Counted from the stretch's first letter, positions 8,377 to 16,948 are shown. The stretch: 64,000 nucleotides of DNA from Algoriphagus aestuariicola (GCF_017254835.1 NZ_JAFKCW010000003.1:372001-436000), one strand, 5' to 3'. Notes: generated from the letters alone by a model not told the origin. Numbers and translations are program-made.

Positions 8377-9264
8377 ATGCCAAAATTAGCAGCATTCCCA
8401 AAGGCCTTTATGCAGGCACTTTGCAAAGACGGAAGTATGAAAATCGCCGATTGGGTCAAACTGGCGGCCCCATTGAACATCGACGGACTGGAATGGTACG
8501 CGGGATTTTTGGAGATGGAAAACGAAAAGAACTGGCCTGTTTTCCGCAGGATGGTTGAAGATGCAGGAATGGTCATCCCCATGATGTGTTGCTCTCCTGA
8601 TTTTACCCATTTGGACAAGGCGTTTCGCGAAAAGGAAATCGAAAAACAAAAGCGCTGGATCGAGATGACTGACGTGCTGGGCGGAAAATACTGCAGGGTT
8701 CTTTCAGGTCAATACCGCCCCGAATTATCCATAGACGAAGGCATCAAACTCGCCAAAGACAGCATCGAGGCCTGCCTTCCTTACGCACAATCCCTTGGAA
8801 TCACACTGATCATCGAAAACCACTACAAGGACGACTTCTGGGAATATCCGGAATTTGCCCAGAAGCGGGCTATCTTTACCAAGTTGGTGGACAGCATCCA
8901 CCATCCCTTCTTCGGAGTAAACTACGATCCGAGCAATACTTTTCTCGCTGGCGAAGACCCTTTGGATCTGCTTTACGATGTCTCCGAGCGCGTTGTGACC
9001 ATGCATGCCAGCGATCGTTTTTTGAAGTACGGCACCATCGAAGATCTCCGAAAAGAAGAAGAAGGCGGTGCGGTCGGCTACGCCAAAAGGCTGAGCCACG
9101 GCGAAATCGGAAAAGGGATGAACGACTACGATGCCATCTTTACCGAGCTGAAGCGAGTAGGTTTCGACTCTTGGATCAGTATCGAAGATGGCGTTGACGG
9201 GATGGACCAGCTGGAGCGTAGCGTGGCATTTTTGAAGAAAAAAATCGCGCAGTATTGGAAGTAA
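8377..9264 (+). CDS. TIM-barrel sugar phosphate isomerase/epimerase (AP-endonuclease-2 fold)
   Basis: A 295-residue xylose-isomerase-like TIM barrel. The metal-binding positions of the family are visible: Glu in 'LIIENHYKDD', Asp in 'VNYDPSNTFLAGEDP', His in 'VTMHASDR' and Glu in 'WISIEDG'. UlaE (L-xylulose-5-phosphate 3-epimerase), which acts next to UlaD in ascorbate catabolism, belongs to this fold. Pairing it with a UlaD/HPS-type enzyme in one cluster suggests a similar decarboxylation-epimerisation sequence. That is inference, because the family is functionally diverse. It lies 26 bases after the SDR gene, and a heptad repeat array begins immediately at its stop codon. Confidence 0.8.
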   Translation: MPKLAAFPKAFMQALCKDGSMKIADWVKLAAPLNIDGLEWYAGFLEMENEKNWPVFRRMVEDAGMVIPMMCCSPDFTHLDKAFREKEIEKQKRWIEMTDVLGGKYCRVLSGQYRPELSIDEGIKLAKDSIEACLPYAQSLGITLIIENHYKDDFWEYPEFAQKRAIFTKLVDSIHHPFFGVNYDPSNTFLAGEDPLDLLYDVSERVVTMHASDRFLKYGTIEDLRKEEEGGAVGYAKRLSHGEIGKGMNDYDAIFTELKRVGFDSWISIEDGVDGMDQLERSVAFLKKKIAQYWK

Positions 9265-9366
9265 GTCCAAGGTCAACAGACGACAGTCGGCCGAAAATAC
9301 TGAACCAAAACCAGAAACCCCGAATATTAACCAGCGGCCGTTGTCCGTGGACTGCCGACCGTTGAC
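9265..9366. repeat. heptad repeat array, site A (two inverted arms)
   Basis: The left arm (9265-9292) begins on the base after the TAA of the isomerase gene. The right arm (9335-9366) is in the opposite orientation. Both are runs of degenerate 7-bp units of the type TGTCGTC, CGTGGAC, TGCCGAC and CGTTGAC (rough consensus YGTNGAC). The same units recur at 62078-62247 and 63203-63223. The 42 bases between the arms show nothing else. The right arm runs up to the start region of the SMP-30 gene. Confidence 0.7.
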
Positions 9367-9382
9367 AAAAAACCTTACCATT

Positions 9383-10261
9383 TTGAAACTATCCAACTTT
9401 ACCTCCATTCCTTCCCAGTGCTTCCTCGGCGAAGGCCCGCTTTGGCACTCCGGGCGGCAAAGCTTTTTTTGGGTGGATATCGAAAGGGGCAATCTTTTTG
9501 AATACCACAGTGCCACGGGTGTCACGAGTACGCGAAATTTTCCCCATCGACTGGCCGTGGTGCTGGAGGGAAAAGACGGAAGCCTGATATTGGGTTTGGA
9601 CAGGAGGCTGGCACGATTCGACTTGGAAACCGAAGAATTGGAATGGCTCTGTGAGGTGGAAGAAGACCTTCCGCTCCATCGCTTTAATGACGGAAAAGTG
9701 GACCCAGTCGGCAGCATATGGATCGGCACGCTCAGTACCAATTTTACCGAGGGTGCAGGTTCACTCTATCGAGTTGGACGGGATCTGCATCCCAAAGCAC
9801 AACTATCCAATCTCACGATCAGCAATGGAATGGCCTGGACTGAGGACAAAAAAACATTCTTCTTTATCGATACACCGACCCGTCTGGTTCGGGAGTTTGA
9901 CTTTGACTTGGAGTCTGGACAAATCCAATTTCGAAGGGTAGCTGTGGAGGTGCCGGAGGAGTTGGGATTTCCAGACGGAATGTGCATTGACCGAGACGGC
10001 ATGCTCTGGATTGGCCACTACGGAGGATCTGGAGTGTTCCAATGGAATCCAAAAACTGGGCAACTTTTGGAGAAAATCGAACTTCCGGTTCCGCATGTCA
10101 CTTCCTGCTGTTTCGGAGGGGAAAATCTCGATATCCTTTTGATCACGACTGCCCAGGAAAACCTTACTCCGGAACAACTGGAAAAATATCCCCAAAGTGG
10201 AGATGCGTTCTTGGTGAAGGTAACGGTACCAGGATATAAAACTAGCGTGGCGATCTTATAA
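9383..10261 (+). CDS. SMP-30/gluconolactonase family protein
   Basis: A six-bladed beta-propeller lactonase of the SMP-30/regucalcin family, which hydrolyses sugar lactones to aldonates with a divalent metal. Metal ligands are visible: Glu in 'LGEGPLWH', Asn in 'ISNGMAWTED' and Asp in 'FPDGMCIDRDG'. No ATG is suitably placed. TTG at 9383 (giving 'KLSNFTSIP...' next) is chosen because the frame upstream of it is heptad repeat DNA. A TTG at 9341 is the alternative. The protein is about 292 residues, normal for the family. It is the last gene of the cluster, and the repeat array before it may affect its expression relative to the four genes upstream. Confidence 0.85.
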   Translation: MKLSNFTSIPSQCFLGEGPLWHSGRQSFFWVDIERGNLFEYHSATGVTSTRNFPHRLAVVLEGKDGSLILGLDRRLARFDLETEELEWLCEVEEDLPLHRFNDGKVDPVGSIWIGTLSTNFTEGAGSLYRVGRDLHPKAQLSNLTISNGMAWTEDKKTFFFIDTPTRLVREFDFDLESGQIQFRRVAVEVPEELGFPDGMCIDRDGMLWIGHYGGSGVFQWNPKTGQLLEKIELPVPHVTSCCFGGENLDILLITTAQENLTPEQLEKYPQSGDAFLVKVTVPGYKTSVAIL

Positions 10262-10264
10262 CAA

Positions 10265-10290
10265 AAAGGCTGACCTCTTGGCCAGCCTTT
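10265..10290 (-). terminator. intrinsic terminator of pheS
   Basis: The arms AAAGGCTG and CAGCCTTT form the stem, extended on the minus strand by GGCC/GGTC pairing. It is followed on the minus strand by a T5 run. It lies between the convergent SMP-30 and pheS genes. Confidence 0.75.
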
Positions 10291-10294
10291 GAAG

Positions 10295-11323
10295 CTATAG
10301 CATTGGCCTGAATTGCCTTAAGAATCTGACATCATTCTCGGTAAAGAGGCGCAGGTCTTTGATCTGGTATTTCAACATCGCGATGCGCTCGATGCCCATA
10401 CCAAAGGCAAAGCCCGTGTATTTTTTGGAGTCAATCCCACAGTTTCCCAGCACGTTAGGATCGACCATACCTGAGCCTCCGATCTCTACCCAGCCGCTTC
10501 CTTTGCAGACATTGCAGCCTTTTCCACCACAGATCAGACATGAGATATCGATCTCAGCGCTGGGCTCTGTAAACGGGAAGAAAGAAGGCCTGAATCTCAC
10601 CTTGGTCTCCTTGCCAAACATCTCCTTGGCAAAATGATAAAGCGTATTTTTCAAATCGGCGAAGCCGACATTTTCATCGACATACAAGCCCTCAACCTGA
10701 TGGAAAATACAATGTGCACGCGCGGAAATGGCTTCATTGCGGTAAACCCTTCCTGGTGACAGTGTACGGATAGGAGGCTTTTGGTTTTCCATTACCCGCA
10801 CCTGCACGGAAGAGGTATGGGTACGAAGGGCGATATCGGGATTCTTCTCAATGAAAAACGTGTCCTGCATCTCACGGGCCGGGTGGTTTTCAGGGAAGTT
10901 GAGCGCAGTGAAGTTGTGCCAGTCGTCCTCGATTTCAGGACCTTCGGAAAGGTTGAATCCGATTCGCTCAAAGATCTCAATGATGCGCTGACGAGTGGCC
11001 GTTAGCGGATGGATGCCTCCCAAGGGATAGTTGGACGGAGGCAAGGTCAGGTCAATATCGGCTGACTTCGATTTCTTGTTTGCCGAGTTGACCTTTTCGA
11101 TCAGCTCCTGGAATTTTTCCTCGGCCAGCTGCTTCACACTGTTGACGACCTGCCCGTATGCTCTTTTTTCCTCGTTGGGAATTTTCCCCATCGCTGCGAA
11201 CAGTTCTCCTACGACGCTCTTTTTGGAGATAAACTCCATTCGGTAGGCTTCCAGTTGATCCGGGGTGGTGGCATCGGCCGCTGCAATGGCCGCTTTGATC
11301 GCTTCGACTTTCTCCTGGTACAT
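10295..11323 (-). CDS. pheS: phenylalanine--tRNA ligase alpha subunit
   Basis: A 342-residue catalytic alpha subunit of the (alpha-beta)2 PheRS that charges tRNA-Phe. The N-terminal coiled coil for tRNA binding covers about 1-85. Class II motif 2 is at 'GRVYRNE' (about 191-197) and motif 3 at 'GFAFGMGIERIAML' (about 304-317). 'DLTLPP' marks the start of the catalytic domain. Four Cys at 262-273 (C-x2-C-x4-C-x2-C) form the knuckle seen in many bacterial PheS proteins. pheT is not in the window, so the two subunits are not encoded together here. A -7 element TAGCTTTG lies 22 bases upstream of the start. Confidence 0.97.
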   Translation of the reverse strand: MYQEKVEAIKAAIAAADATTPDQLEAYRMEFISKKSVVGELFAAMGKIPNEEKRAYGQVVNSVKQLAEEKFQELIEKVNSANKKSKSADIDLTLPPSNYPLGGIHPLTATRQRIIEIFERIGFNLSEGPEIEDDWHNFTALNFPENHPAREMQDTFFIEKNPDIALRTHTSSVQVRVMENQKPPIRTLSPGRVYRNEAISARAHCIFHQVEGLYVDENVGFADLKNTLYHFAKEMFGKETKVRFRPSFFPFTEPSAEIDISCLICGGKGCNVCKGSGWVEIGGSGMVDPNVLGNCGIDSKKYTGFAFGMGIERIAMLKYQIKDLRLFTENDVRFLRQFRPML

Positions 11324-11345
11324 GGCTTGGGATTTAATCAGGGCA

Positions 11346-11353
11346 CAAAGCTA
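11346..11353 (-). promoter_or_regulatory. -7 promoter element for pheS
   Basis: TAGCTTTG on the minus strand matches the Bacteroidota -7 consensus TAnnTTTG and lies 22 bases before the pheS start codon. No clear -33 TTTG is seen at the expected spacing. Confidence 0.45.
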
Positions 11354-11505
11354 CCATTTTTAGGCTTTTTTGGGTAAAAGCCAGCGGCGAAGTCAACACT
11401 GAACCTGCGATTCCTCGATTTTTTTTATTCCAGCTCAATCCAAGTCGGAAATCCGCCTCGTAAGTGCTTTCAACTTTACATCAAGAACTCTAAAAATCAA
11501 AAACC

Positions 11506-12066
11506 ATGAACAATCTAGTGAAACTGGCTTTTGCAGCCTTCGTATTTTTGTCAGCCAATCTGGCCTATGCGCAAATGGAAAAGACCGTCGAAGTGGGCGG
11601 TGCTCCAATGTATCCCTCCAAAAATATCGTGGAAAACGCAGTGAACTCTGCCGATCACACCACCTTGGTGGCTGCAGTGAAAGCTGCCGGCCTTGTGGAG
11701 ACCCTCCAGGGCAAAGGGCCCTTCACAGTCTTTGCCCCCGACAACGCAGCCTTTGACAAGCTTCCAAAAGGAACTGTTGAGACTCTTTTGAAGCCTGAGA
11801 ATAAAGGTCAGCTGACCTCGGTACTAACCTACCATGTTGTGGCGGGCAAAATGGGCTCAAAGGAGATTGCAGCTGCAATCAAAAAAGGAGATGGAAAAGC
11901 GACCCTGACCACTGTGCAGGGGGGTAGATTGACTGCATGGATGAAAGGAAAAGATCTCTACATCACGGATGAAAACGGAGGACAATCGAAAGTCACCATC
12001 GCGGATGTATGGCAGTCCAACGGCGTAATCCACTCAGTGGATACCGTGGTACTTCCTAAAATGTAA
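11506..12066 (+). CDS. secreted fasciclin-domain protein
   Basis: A 186-residue protein with a Sec signal peptide (1-23, ending 'LAYAQ') and one FAS1 domain at about 45-185. The conserved FAS1 H1 segment reads 'GPFTVFAPDNAAFDKLP' and the H2 segment 'TYHVVAGKM'. The C-terminal 'NGVIHSVDTVVLP' is the typical last strand. FAS1 proteins mediate adhesion or surface association, and the role here is not known. The gene is monocistronic, bounded by an upstream gap and a downstream hairpin. Confidence 0.9.
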   Translation: MNNLVKLAFAAFVFLSANLAYAQMEKTVEVGGAPMYPSKNIVENAVNSADHTTLVAAVKAAGLVETLQGKGPFTVFAPDNAAFDKLPKGTVETLLKPENKGQLTSVLTYHVVAGKMGSKEIAAAIKKGDGKATLTTVQGGRLTAWMKGKDLYITDENGGQSKVTIADVWQSNGVIHSVDTVVLPKM

Positions 12067-12086
12067 GCAACAATCACCTTAACCAA

Positions 12087-12119
12087 AAAGGCCGTCTGGA
12101 ATGATTCCAAGCGGCCTTT
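12087..12119. terminator. bidirectional intrinsic terminator
   Basis: The outer arms AAAGGCCG and CGGCCTTT enclose an inner stem GGAAT/ATTCC. It lies between the fasciclin gene and the convergent TonB-type gene, with a T5 run on the minus strand. Confidence 0.75.
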
Positions 12120-12139
12120 CTGTTTCCAGACCATTTTCC

Positions 12140-15007
12140 CTACCAGGTTCTTCCCCCTGAAGGCCGCCCCATTTGCCAAGGCTGCCTCGGCTCCTCGTCG
12201 GACTGCTTGAAGTTGCCAAGGATGTAGGTGAAGGTGAGCATGCCGTATCGCGTGAGCACATTGGTGTATACGTCCGTCACTGACACATCCGACACGGTTC
12301 GACTGATGCTGTTGTTTTGGTTGAGCAGGTCAAAGATGACTACTTTCAGCTCGGCCTTGTTGTTTTTGGCAAAACGGTAGCCGCCTTCAATATTCCAAAG
12401 CCAGAAGTTCTGGTCGAAGCCTTCCGAAAGTCCGCTGTACAGCGTATGGGCGACGTTGTTTCCGACAAACACTTTCCCGTTTTGCGACGAGAGGTAAAGT
12501 CGGATATTCGATTCCTGCTGATAGTAGTTGTTGTCAAGATCCTGTTGCAGGCTGGAGTTGACGATGTTGTAGGTACCTGTGGTCTGTATGGAAAAGTCCA
12601 CGTTTTTGCTGATGTTGGAGCTGAAGGTCAAGCCCTGGCTGAGAGCAAGGTTGTCGTTCAGGTTCCTGTCCCCATTGATCATGCCCGGGGTTCGGTTGAA
12701 GCTTACCCGGCTATTGGTGTTAAACTGGGTTTTGATTTTCTTGATCGGTGCACCGTAAGTTAGGAAGAGACTGGTCCTCCAGTTTCCATCCAAGTTGACG
12801 GGCTGGGAAATTTGACCTCCTGAGCGCAATAGTATTTCCCCGTTGATCAGGGTGTCCTTGGCAGTGATGAAGGTATTGTTGCCGATGTAGTTGTTGGTCG
12901 CCGAATAATTCACAAACATGAAAAGGGTCCTCGACTTTTCCATGTACACCTTGCTGATGTTGGCGAAAATGTTGTGGTTATAGCTCTGGGCTAGGCTTGG
13001 ATTACCTACACTCATGTTGAGCGGATTTTGGTTGTTGACCACGTTCTGAAGTTGGGAGACGTTTGGTTCGTCTGTGTCCGTTCTATAACGGAACCTCCAG
13101 CTGAAGCCCGTCTCACGGTTGCGGTAGTTGATGCTCGCACCAGGAAGCACATTGCTGAAGTCCCTTTTAAAAACTCCCTCTGTAGGGAAGAAAGACTCAT
13201 TGTCCAAAGTGGCAAACTGATAATCCAAGTTCAGGTTGATACTATAGCCCTCTTTGTTGTAGGCATAGCCGGAGCGCAACCTTTGAGTGATGAACTTGTT
13301 GTCAAACTCATTGGAAAGAGCGGTATCCAGCACAGGCCTACGCTCGTCGTCCAAAATATAGGTCTTCTGGTCCGCGATCGTTTTGTTGTTTCCGATCTGA
13401 TAGCCCAGTGTACCGATGGAATTTTGCCCCAACGGTTCCGTCAGGGTCGCGTTGATCCGGTAGTTGAATCCCTCATTCAAAGCGTCCGTATCCTGAAGCG
13501 TGGTGTCCAACAGGTTCCTATTAAAATCCCTACTGGCGGCAAGGAGATCGGAGTTTTGGTCCCGGTTGCTCCACGCGGTGTATATATCAGTCGAAAGCGT
13601 TCTTCCCTTTTTTTCAAACTTGTAGCGGTAGGTCAGGTTGTTGGAGATATTGAAAGCTTGGGTCTCTGCATCGGTGATGGATCTCAAGGCAGATAGCGAG
13701 TCTCCCGTGCTAGCCAAAGTCAAGGCATCCCTGTCGCTAAATGTCTTATTCGTTTGGAAAGAAAGGTTTGGTGTCAGGATGATGGAGTTCTTTTCATTCA
13801 AGTCCGCCTCGATTCTTGCATTTGCGCGATGGTTGTAATTGTCCACCGTGTTGATGAGGTTCTCCTGGTAATACTGTCTCAGGTCTTCGTTGACCACGGT
13901 CTCCCGGTTGGTGATCTGCTGCAGCGTGTTGGTGGTGTTGTTGAAAAAGTAACTTCCCGTGAAATTAACTTTGTCTCCCCACTTGTCCGAATAGTTCAAT
14001 CCAAGTGCATTGGTCGTGACTATGCCCCCCGAGTTTCCGACGTAGAAATTGTTGTTTCCACCGCCCCAGCGACCTCCGCCGCCACCGAAGCCTCGGCCTC
14101 CGCCGCCAGAAGCATTAGCAGACAAACCCGCCAGATCTTGGCTGGAGAAGTTTTGTTGGTTGATGTTGTTGAACAAGCCCAAAACGGAAATCCTTTGGTC
14201 TCCTTTGAATAGATTGACGCTTCCTCCTGCGGAATAGCGTTCATCGGTGCCAAACCCTCCATAGGCTCTTCCAAATGATCCGTTTTTACGGTCTTCTCTC
14301 AGGATAATGTTGATAGTCTTGGTGTAGTTGCCGTCGTCAAATCCGGTGAGTCGGCTTTGATCCGAGCGCTGATCCAATACCTCCACCCTATCGATGGCGT
14401 CTGCTGGGAGATTTCTCAGCGCAATATTGGGATCACTGCCAAAAAATTCCCGGCCATCGACGAGAATCTTCTGCACCTGTTCTCCTTGAGCTTGGATTTG
14501 CCCTCCCTGCATCGTGATGCCGGGCATCTTTCTGATCAAATCTTCGGCCTGGGCATTTTGTTGGGTTTTAAAGGCATTCGCGTTGTAGGAAGTGGTGTCT
14601 CCCCGCTGCTCGCCGACTGGCGCTTGCCCTTCGATGACTACTTCTCCTAGTACTTTGGTATCCTCCAAAATAAAAAGCTCACCCAGCTCCACTGGGTCTC
14701 GGAAGCTGTGAATCTTGGTGATCGTCGCGTAGCCTAAAAAAGAAATTTCAAGCTTTACCTCTGGAATCGCCGGCCTGGCGATCTCAAACTCTCCATTTGG
14801 CCCGGTAACAGTTCCCCTGAGCAGGGAATCGGTGACGGTTTTGATTGTCACGTTGGCGCCAATCATGGGCAGTTTGGATGTCCCGTCCGTCACTTTCCCG
14901 GTAAATTTCCGCTCTGGGCGGCTTTGTCCGGCCGGGCGCTGCCCGTAGACAGACGCGCCACACAACAAACTAAAAATCAGGATGATAAAAAGGTATGTCT
15001 TTTTCAT
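12140..15007 (-). CDS. outer-membrane beta-barrel protein, TonB-dependent receptor-like
   Basis: About 955 residues. A signal peptide ends at 'VYGQ'. A carboxypeptidase-regulatory-like domain follows ('FTGKVTDGTSKLPMIGANV', to about residue 115). A plug-like domain comes next ('DLIRKMPGITMQ', 'VQKILVDGREFFGSDP', 'RVEVLDQRSDQ') and then a large beta-barrel of the OMP_b-brl_3 type. The protein is not a SusC, since no SusD gene is adjacent. A Gly-rich stretch at about 303-323 ('GGGGRGFGGGGGRWGGG') lies in the barrel, probably in an extracellular loop. ATG at 15007 (MKKTY) is preferred over the ATG at 15016 because Lys-Lys then opens the signal peptide. The transported substrate is unknown. Confidence 0.88.
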   Translation of the reverse strand: MKKTYLFIILIFSLLCGASVYGQRPAGQSRPERKFTGKVTDGTSKLPMIGANVTIKTVTDSLLRGTVTGPNGEFEIARPAIPEVKLEISFLGYATITKIHSFRDPVELGELFILEDTKVLGEVVIEGQAPVGEQRGDTTSYNANAFKTQQNAQAEDLIRKMPGITMQGGQIQAQGEQVQKILVDGREFFGSDPNIALRNLPADAIDRVEVLDQRSDQSRLTGFDDGNYTKTINIILREDRKNGSFGRAYGGFGTDERYSAGGSVNLFKGDQRISVLGLFNNINQQNFSSQDLAGLSANASGGGGRGFGGGGGRWGGGNNNFYVGNSGGIVTTNALGLNYSDKWGDKVNFTGSYFFNNTTNTLQQITNRETVVNEDLRQYYQENLINTVDNYNHRANARIEADLNEKNSIILTPNLSFQTNKTFSDRDALTLASTGDSLSALRSITDAETQAFNISNNLTYRYKFEKKGRTLSTDIYTAWSNRDQNSDLLAASRDFNRNLLDTTLQDTDALNEGFNYRINATLTEPLGQNSIGTLGYQIGNNKTIADQKTYILDDERRPVLDTALSNEFDNKFITQRLRSGYAYNKEGYSINLNLDYQFATLDNESFFPTEGVFKRDFSNVLPGASINYRNRETGFSWRFRYRTDTDEPNVSQLQNVVNNQNPLNMSVGNPSLAQSYNHNIFANISKVYMEKSRTLFMFVNYSATNNYIGNNTFITAKDTLINGEILLRSGGQISQPVNLDGNWRTSLFLTYGAPIKKIKTQFNTNSRVSFNRTPGMINGDRNLNDNLALSQGLTFSSNISKNVDFSIQTTGTYNIVNSSLQQDLDNNYYQQESNIRLYLSSQNGKVFVGNNVAHTLYSGLSEGFDQNFWLWNIEGGYRFAKNNKAELKVVIFDLLNQNNSISRTVSDVSVTDVYTNVLTRYGMLTFTYILGNFKQSDEEPRQPWQMGRPSGGRTW

Positions 15008-15132
15008 AGAATTCAAAGTTCACACCTTTGACCAAAAGATTCAGCCGACGGTTTAATCCGGATCGATATAAAATTGGAAAGGATATTTTAGAGGATGGAT
15101 GGTCTAAAATTCCTTTCAAAATACCAAGCCTT

Positions 15133-15468
15133 TCAGACCTGGGCCATGATCTCCGGATAGGAAATACCAAAGTGGCTGTTGTCATATACTGCTCGTCCAT
15201 TTCGGACGATGATGACTTGGGGTGACTCATGGGGAACACCAAATTCGGCCTCGATCTGGTTGGAGAGACTTCTGAAAGCAATGAGGTCCAAAAAGTATGG
15301 TACTACCCTCTCCCCATCCTCCGTCTTCCAGTTGCGCAGCAGTCTATCCAGAGACATGCTGCTGACTGAACATCGGGTGCTGTGCTTGAAAATCAACACC
15401 GGCTTGGAAGTGCTTAGCGCCTTGATTTCCTCTATTTGGGTCGATTCAGTGAGTTTTTTCCAGTTCAT
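15133..15468 (-). CDS. ytxJ: bacillithiol system redox-active protein YtxJ
   Basis: A 111-residue thioredoxin-fold protein of the YtxJ/BrxC family, which acts on bacillithiolated or oxidised proteins in the cytoplasm. The active-site segment 'FKHSTRCSVSSM' holds a single Cys in place of a CxxC pair, as is usual for this family. 'ESPQVIIVRNGRAVYDNSHFGIS' is the family C-terminal strand and cis-Pro region. The family implies that this organism makes bacillithiol, although no synthesis gene lies in the window. It is divergent from the DUF4403 gene, with a 74-bp shared upstream region. Confidence 0.9.
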   Translation of the reverse strand: MNWKKLTESTQIEEIKALSTSKPVLIFKHSTRCSVSSMSLDRLLRNWKTEDGERVVPYFLDLIAFRSLSNQIEAEFGVPHESPQVIIVRNGRAVYDNSHFGISYPEIMAQV

Positions 15469-15481
15469 TGTCGTGATTGCT

Positions 15482-15489
15482 TACTTTTG
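15482..15489 (+). promoter_or_regulatory. -7 promoter element for DUF4403 gene
   Basis: TACTTTTG matches TAnnTTTG. TTTC at 15457-15460 is a one-mismatch -33 at a 21-base spacing. The start codon is 53 bases downstream. Confidence 0.4.
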
Positions 15490-15542
15490 GGGCAATTGTT
15501 GCATGGGAGGAATCAATTACCTATTTCCGTCTTGGTTTTGCT

Positions 15543-16943
15543 ATGAAAATAACCAACAAACGCCGATTTGTTCCATCTGACTACCTAGGCTTGATCATTT
15601 TTTGTGCCATCACGGCCTGCAAGAGCCTAAACCCCAACGCCAATCCCCCGCTTCCGCGGATTCCCGATGCCTATTCGCAGGTAAACTTGCCTCTGGAGAT
15701 CCCCATCGAGACCTTGGAGATTCTAGCCAACCAACGCATTCCACTGGTGCTTTTCGACGACCGAGGAATCGAAATGGGAAATGGGATAATCGGAAATCTG
15801 GCTTTTACCCGAAACGGCATGGCAAAGGTAAAAGCCGTGGACGAAAAGCGACTAGAGCTCACCCTTCCGATCCAAGTCAAGGGGGAAGTAGGTTTAAAAC
15901 CTGGTGGACTACGAAACCTATTTCAGTCTAAAGTCCCCATTAACCATTCCTTTGCACCTGTGGTGCTATTTGATCCGGGAATCAACTCCAATTGGTCTTT
16001 GGGGATTTCTGAATTTGAGGTGGAGGAACTTGGAGGAAAAATGAGCCTAAACGTCTTGGGAATGGAACTGGATCTAACGCAAATGATCCAACAGGAGATC
16101 CAAAGGTATGCAGCCAAAAACCTGACCTCAAATCCCGATTTGCTCCCACTCAAGCCACTGATAGATCGGGCTTGGAACCAAGTAGGAAGGCCTGTCCTTG
16201 TGGAATTTGAAGGAAAGAAGATGGCCTTTTCGATCCAGCCCGATTCGGTGAAACTTTCGGAAAAATTCACACCGGGCCAAAGCTATGATCTGAACTTGGG
16301 CCTGTCCGGGAAAGTAAATTCCCATCCTGTGGACGCTATGCCGAGTAGGGCTTTCCCCTTACCCAAGCTAACCGATAACAAAAACACTGGAAATTTTCTC
16401 GAAATCCTCATCCCGCTTCGCTTGAGCTACTCGGAGATTGATCAGCTGCTAAGCGAAAACTTCGAAAACCAAGCTATCCGTGTCAACAAGACTACCGTTT
16501 TCCGTCCTAGTAATTTCCGGTCCCAAGCATTTGGGGATAGACTTGGGATCTGGATGGACTTCCACGCAGAGCAAGCCGATGGAAAAAAAATCGACGGAAG
16601 CCTATTTTTGGTCGGCTCTCCGATATTCGAGCCAAAAGAAAAAATCCTGATTTTCGACCAGACCAACTTCCATTTGGAAAGCGACAGCAAAAAAGCAAGA
16701 ATGGCTGCCTCGCTGAAAAAAGGCAAGATCATCCGGCAGCTCGACAAAAAGCTGCGCTTCGAAATGGCGGAGGTGATGGAAGAAAGCTTAAGCGGAATTC
16801 GGGAAAGGCTAGCCCTGCAGACACCCTATGGGGACTTGAAAGTTGAAGACTTGGAGATCGTACCCGATGGATTTTACCCCTCCGCGACCGGTTTGGAGAT
16901 ACAGCTGAAAGCCACAGGAAACGTAGCTGTCGATTGGAAATAA
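15543..16943 (+). CDS. DUF4403-like lipoprotein
   Basis: About 466 residues from ATG 15543. Upstream in-frame starts would put a long non-signal extension before the signal peptide. The N-terminus carries a hydrophobic stretch ending in a lipobox-like 'CAITAC'. The body resembles DUF4403 proteins of Bacteroidota: 'LPLEIPIETLEILANQRIPL', two tandem related halves with 'LPIQVKGEV' and 'IPLRLSYSEIDQLL', and a long beta-rich fold reminiscent of lipid-binding BPI/SMP-like tubes. It is likely anchored in the envelope. The function is unknown, and a lipid or envelope role is inference from the fold only. Confidence 0.75.
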   Translation: MKITNKRRFVPSDYLGLIIFCAITACKSLNPNANPPLPRIPDAYSQVNLPLEIPIETLEILANQRIPLVLFDDRGIEMGNGIIGNLAFTRNGMAKVKAVDEKRLELTLPIQVKGEVGLKPGGLRNLFQSKVPINHSFAPVVLFDPGINSNWSLGISEFEVEELGGKMSLNVLGMELDLTQMIQQEIQRYAAKNLTSNPDLLPLKPLIDRAWNQVGRPVLVEFEGKKMAFSIQPDSVKLSEKFTPGQSYDLNLGLSGKVNSHPVDAMPSRAFPLPKLTDNKNTGNFLEILIPLRLSYSEIDQLLSENFENQAIRVNKTTVFRPSNFRSQAFGDRLGIWMDFHAEQADGKKIDGSLFLVGSPIFEPKEKILIFDQTNFHLESDSKKARMAASLKKGKIIRQLDKKLRFEMAEVMEESLSGIRERLALQTPYGDLKVEDLEIVPDGFYPSATGLEIQLKATGNVAVDWK

Positions 16944-16948
16944 TGAAA

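Noticed and set aside
7222-9741. Long minus-strand open frames (7222-8100, 8725-9741) antisense to the SDR, epimerase and SMP-30 genes.
   Set aside because: They overlap genes with intact catalytic motifs, and their translations show no family pattern. The second also runs through the heptad repeat.
12140-15007. SusC-type nutrient receptor of a polysaccharide-utilisation locus.
   Set aside because: No SusD-like lipoprotein or carbohydrate enzyme is adjacent, and the barrel is of the OMP_b-brl_3 type.
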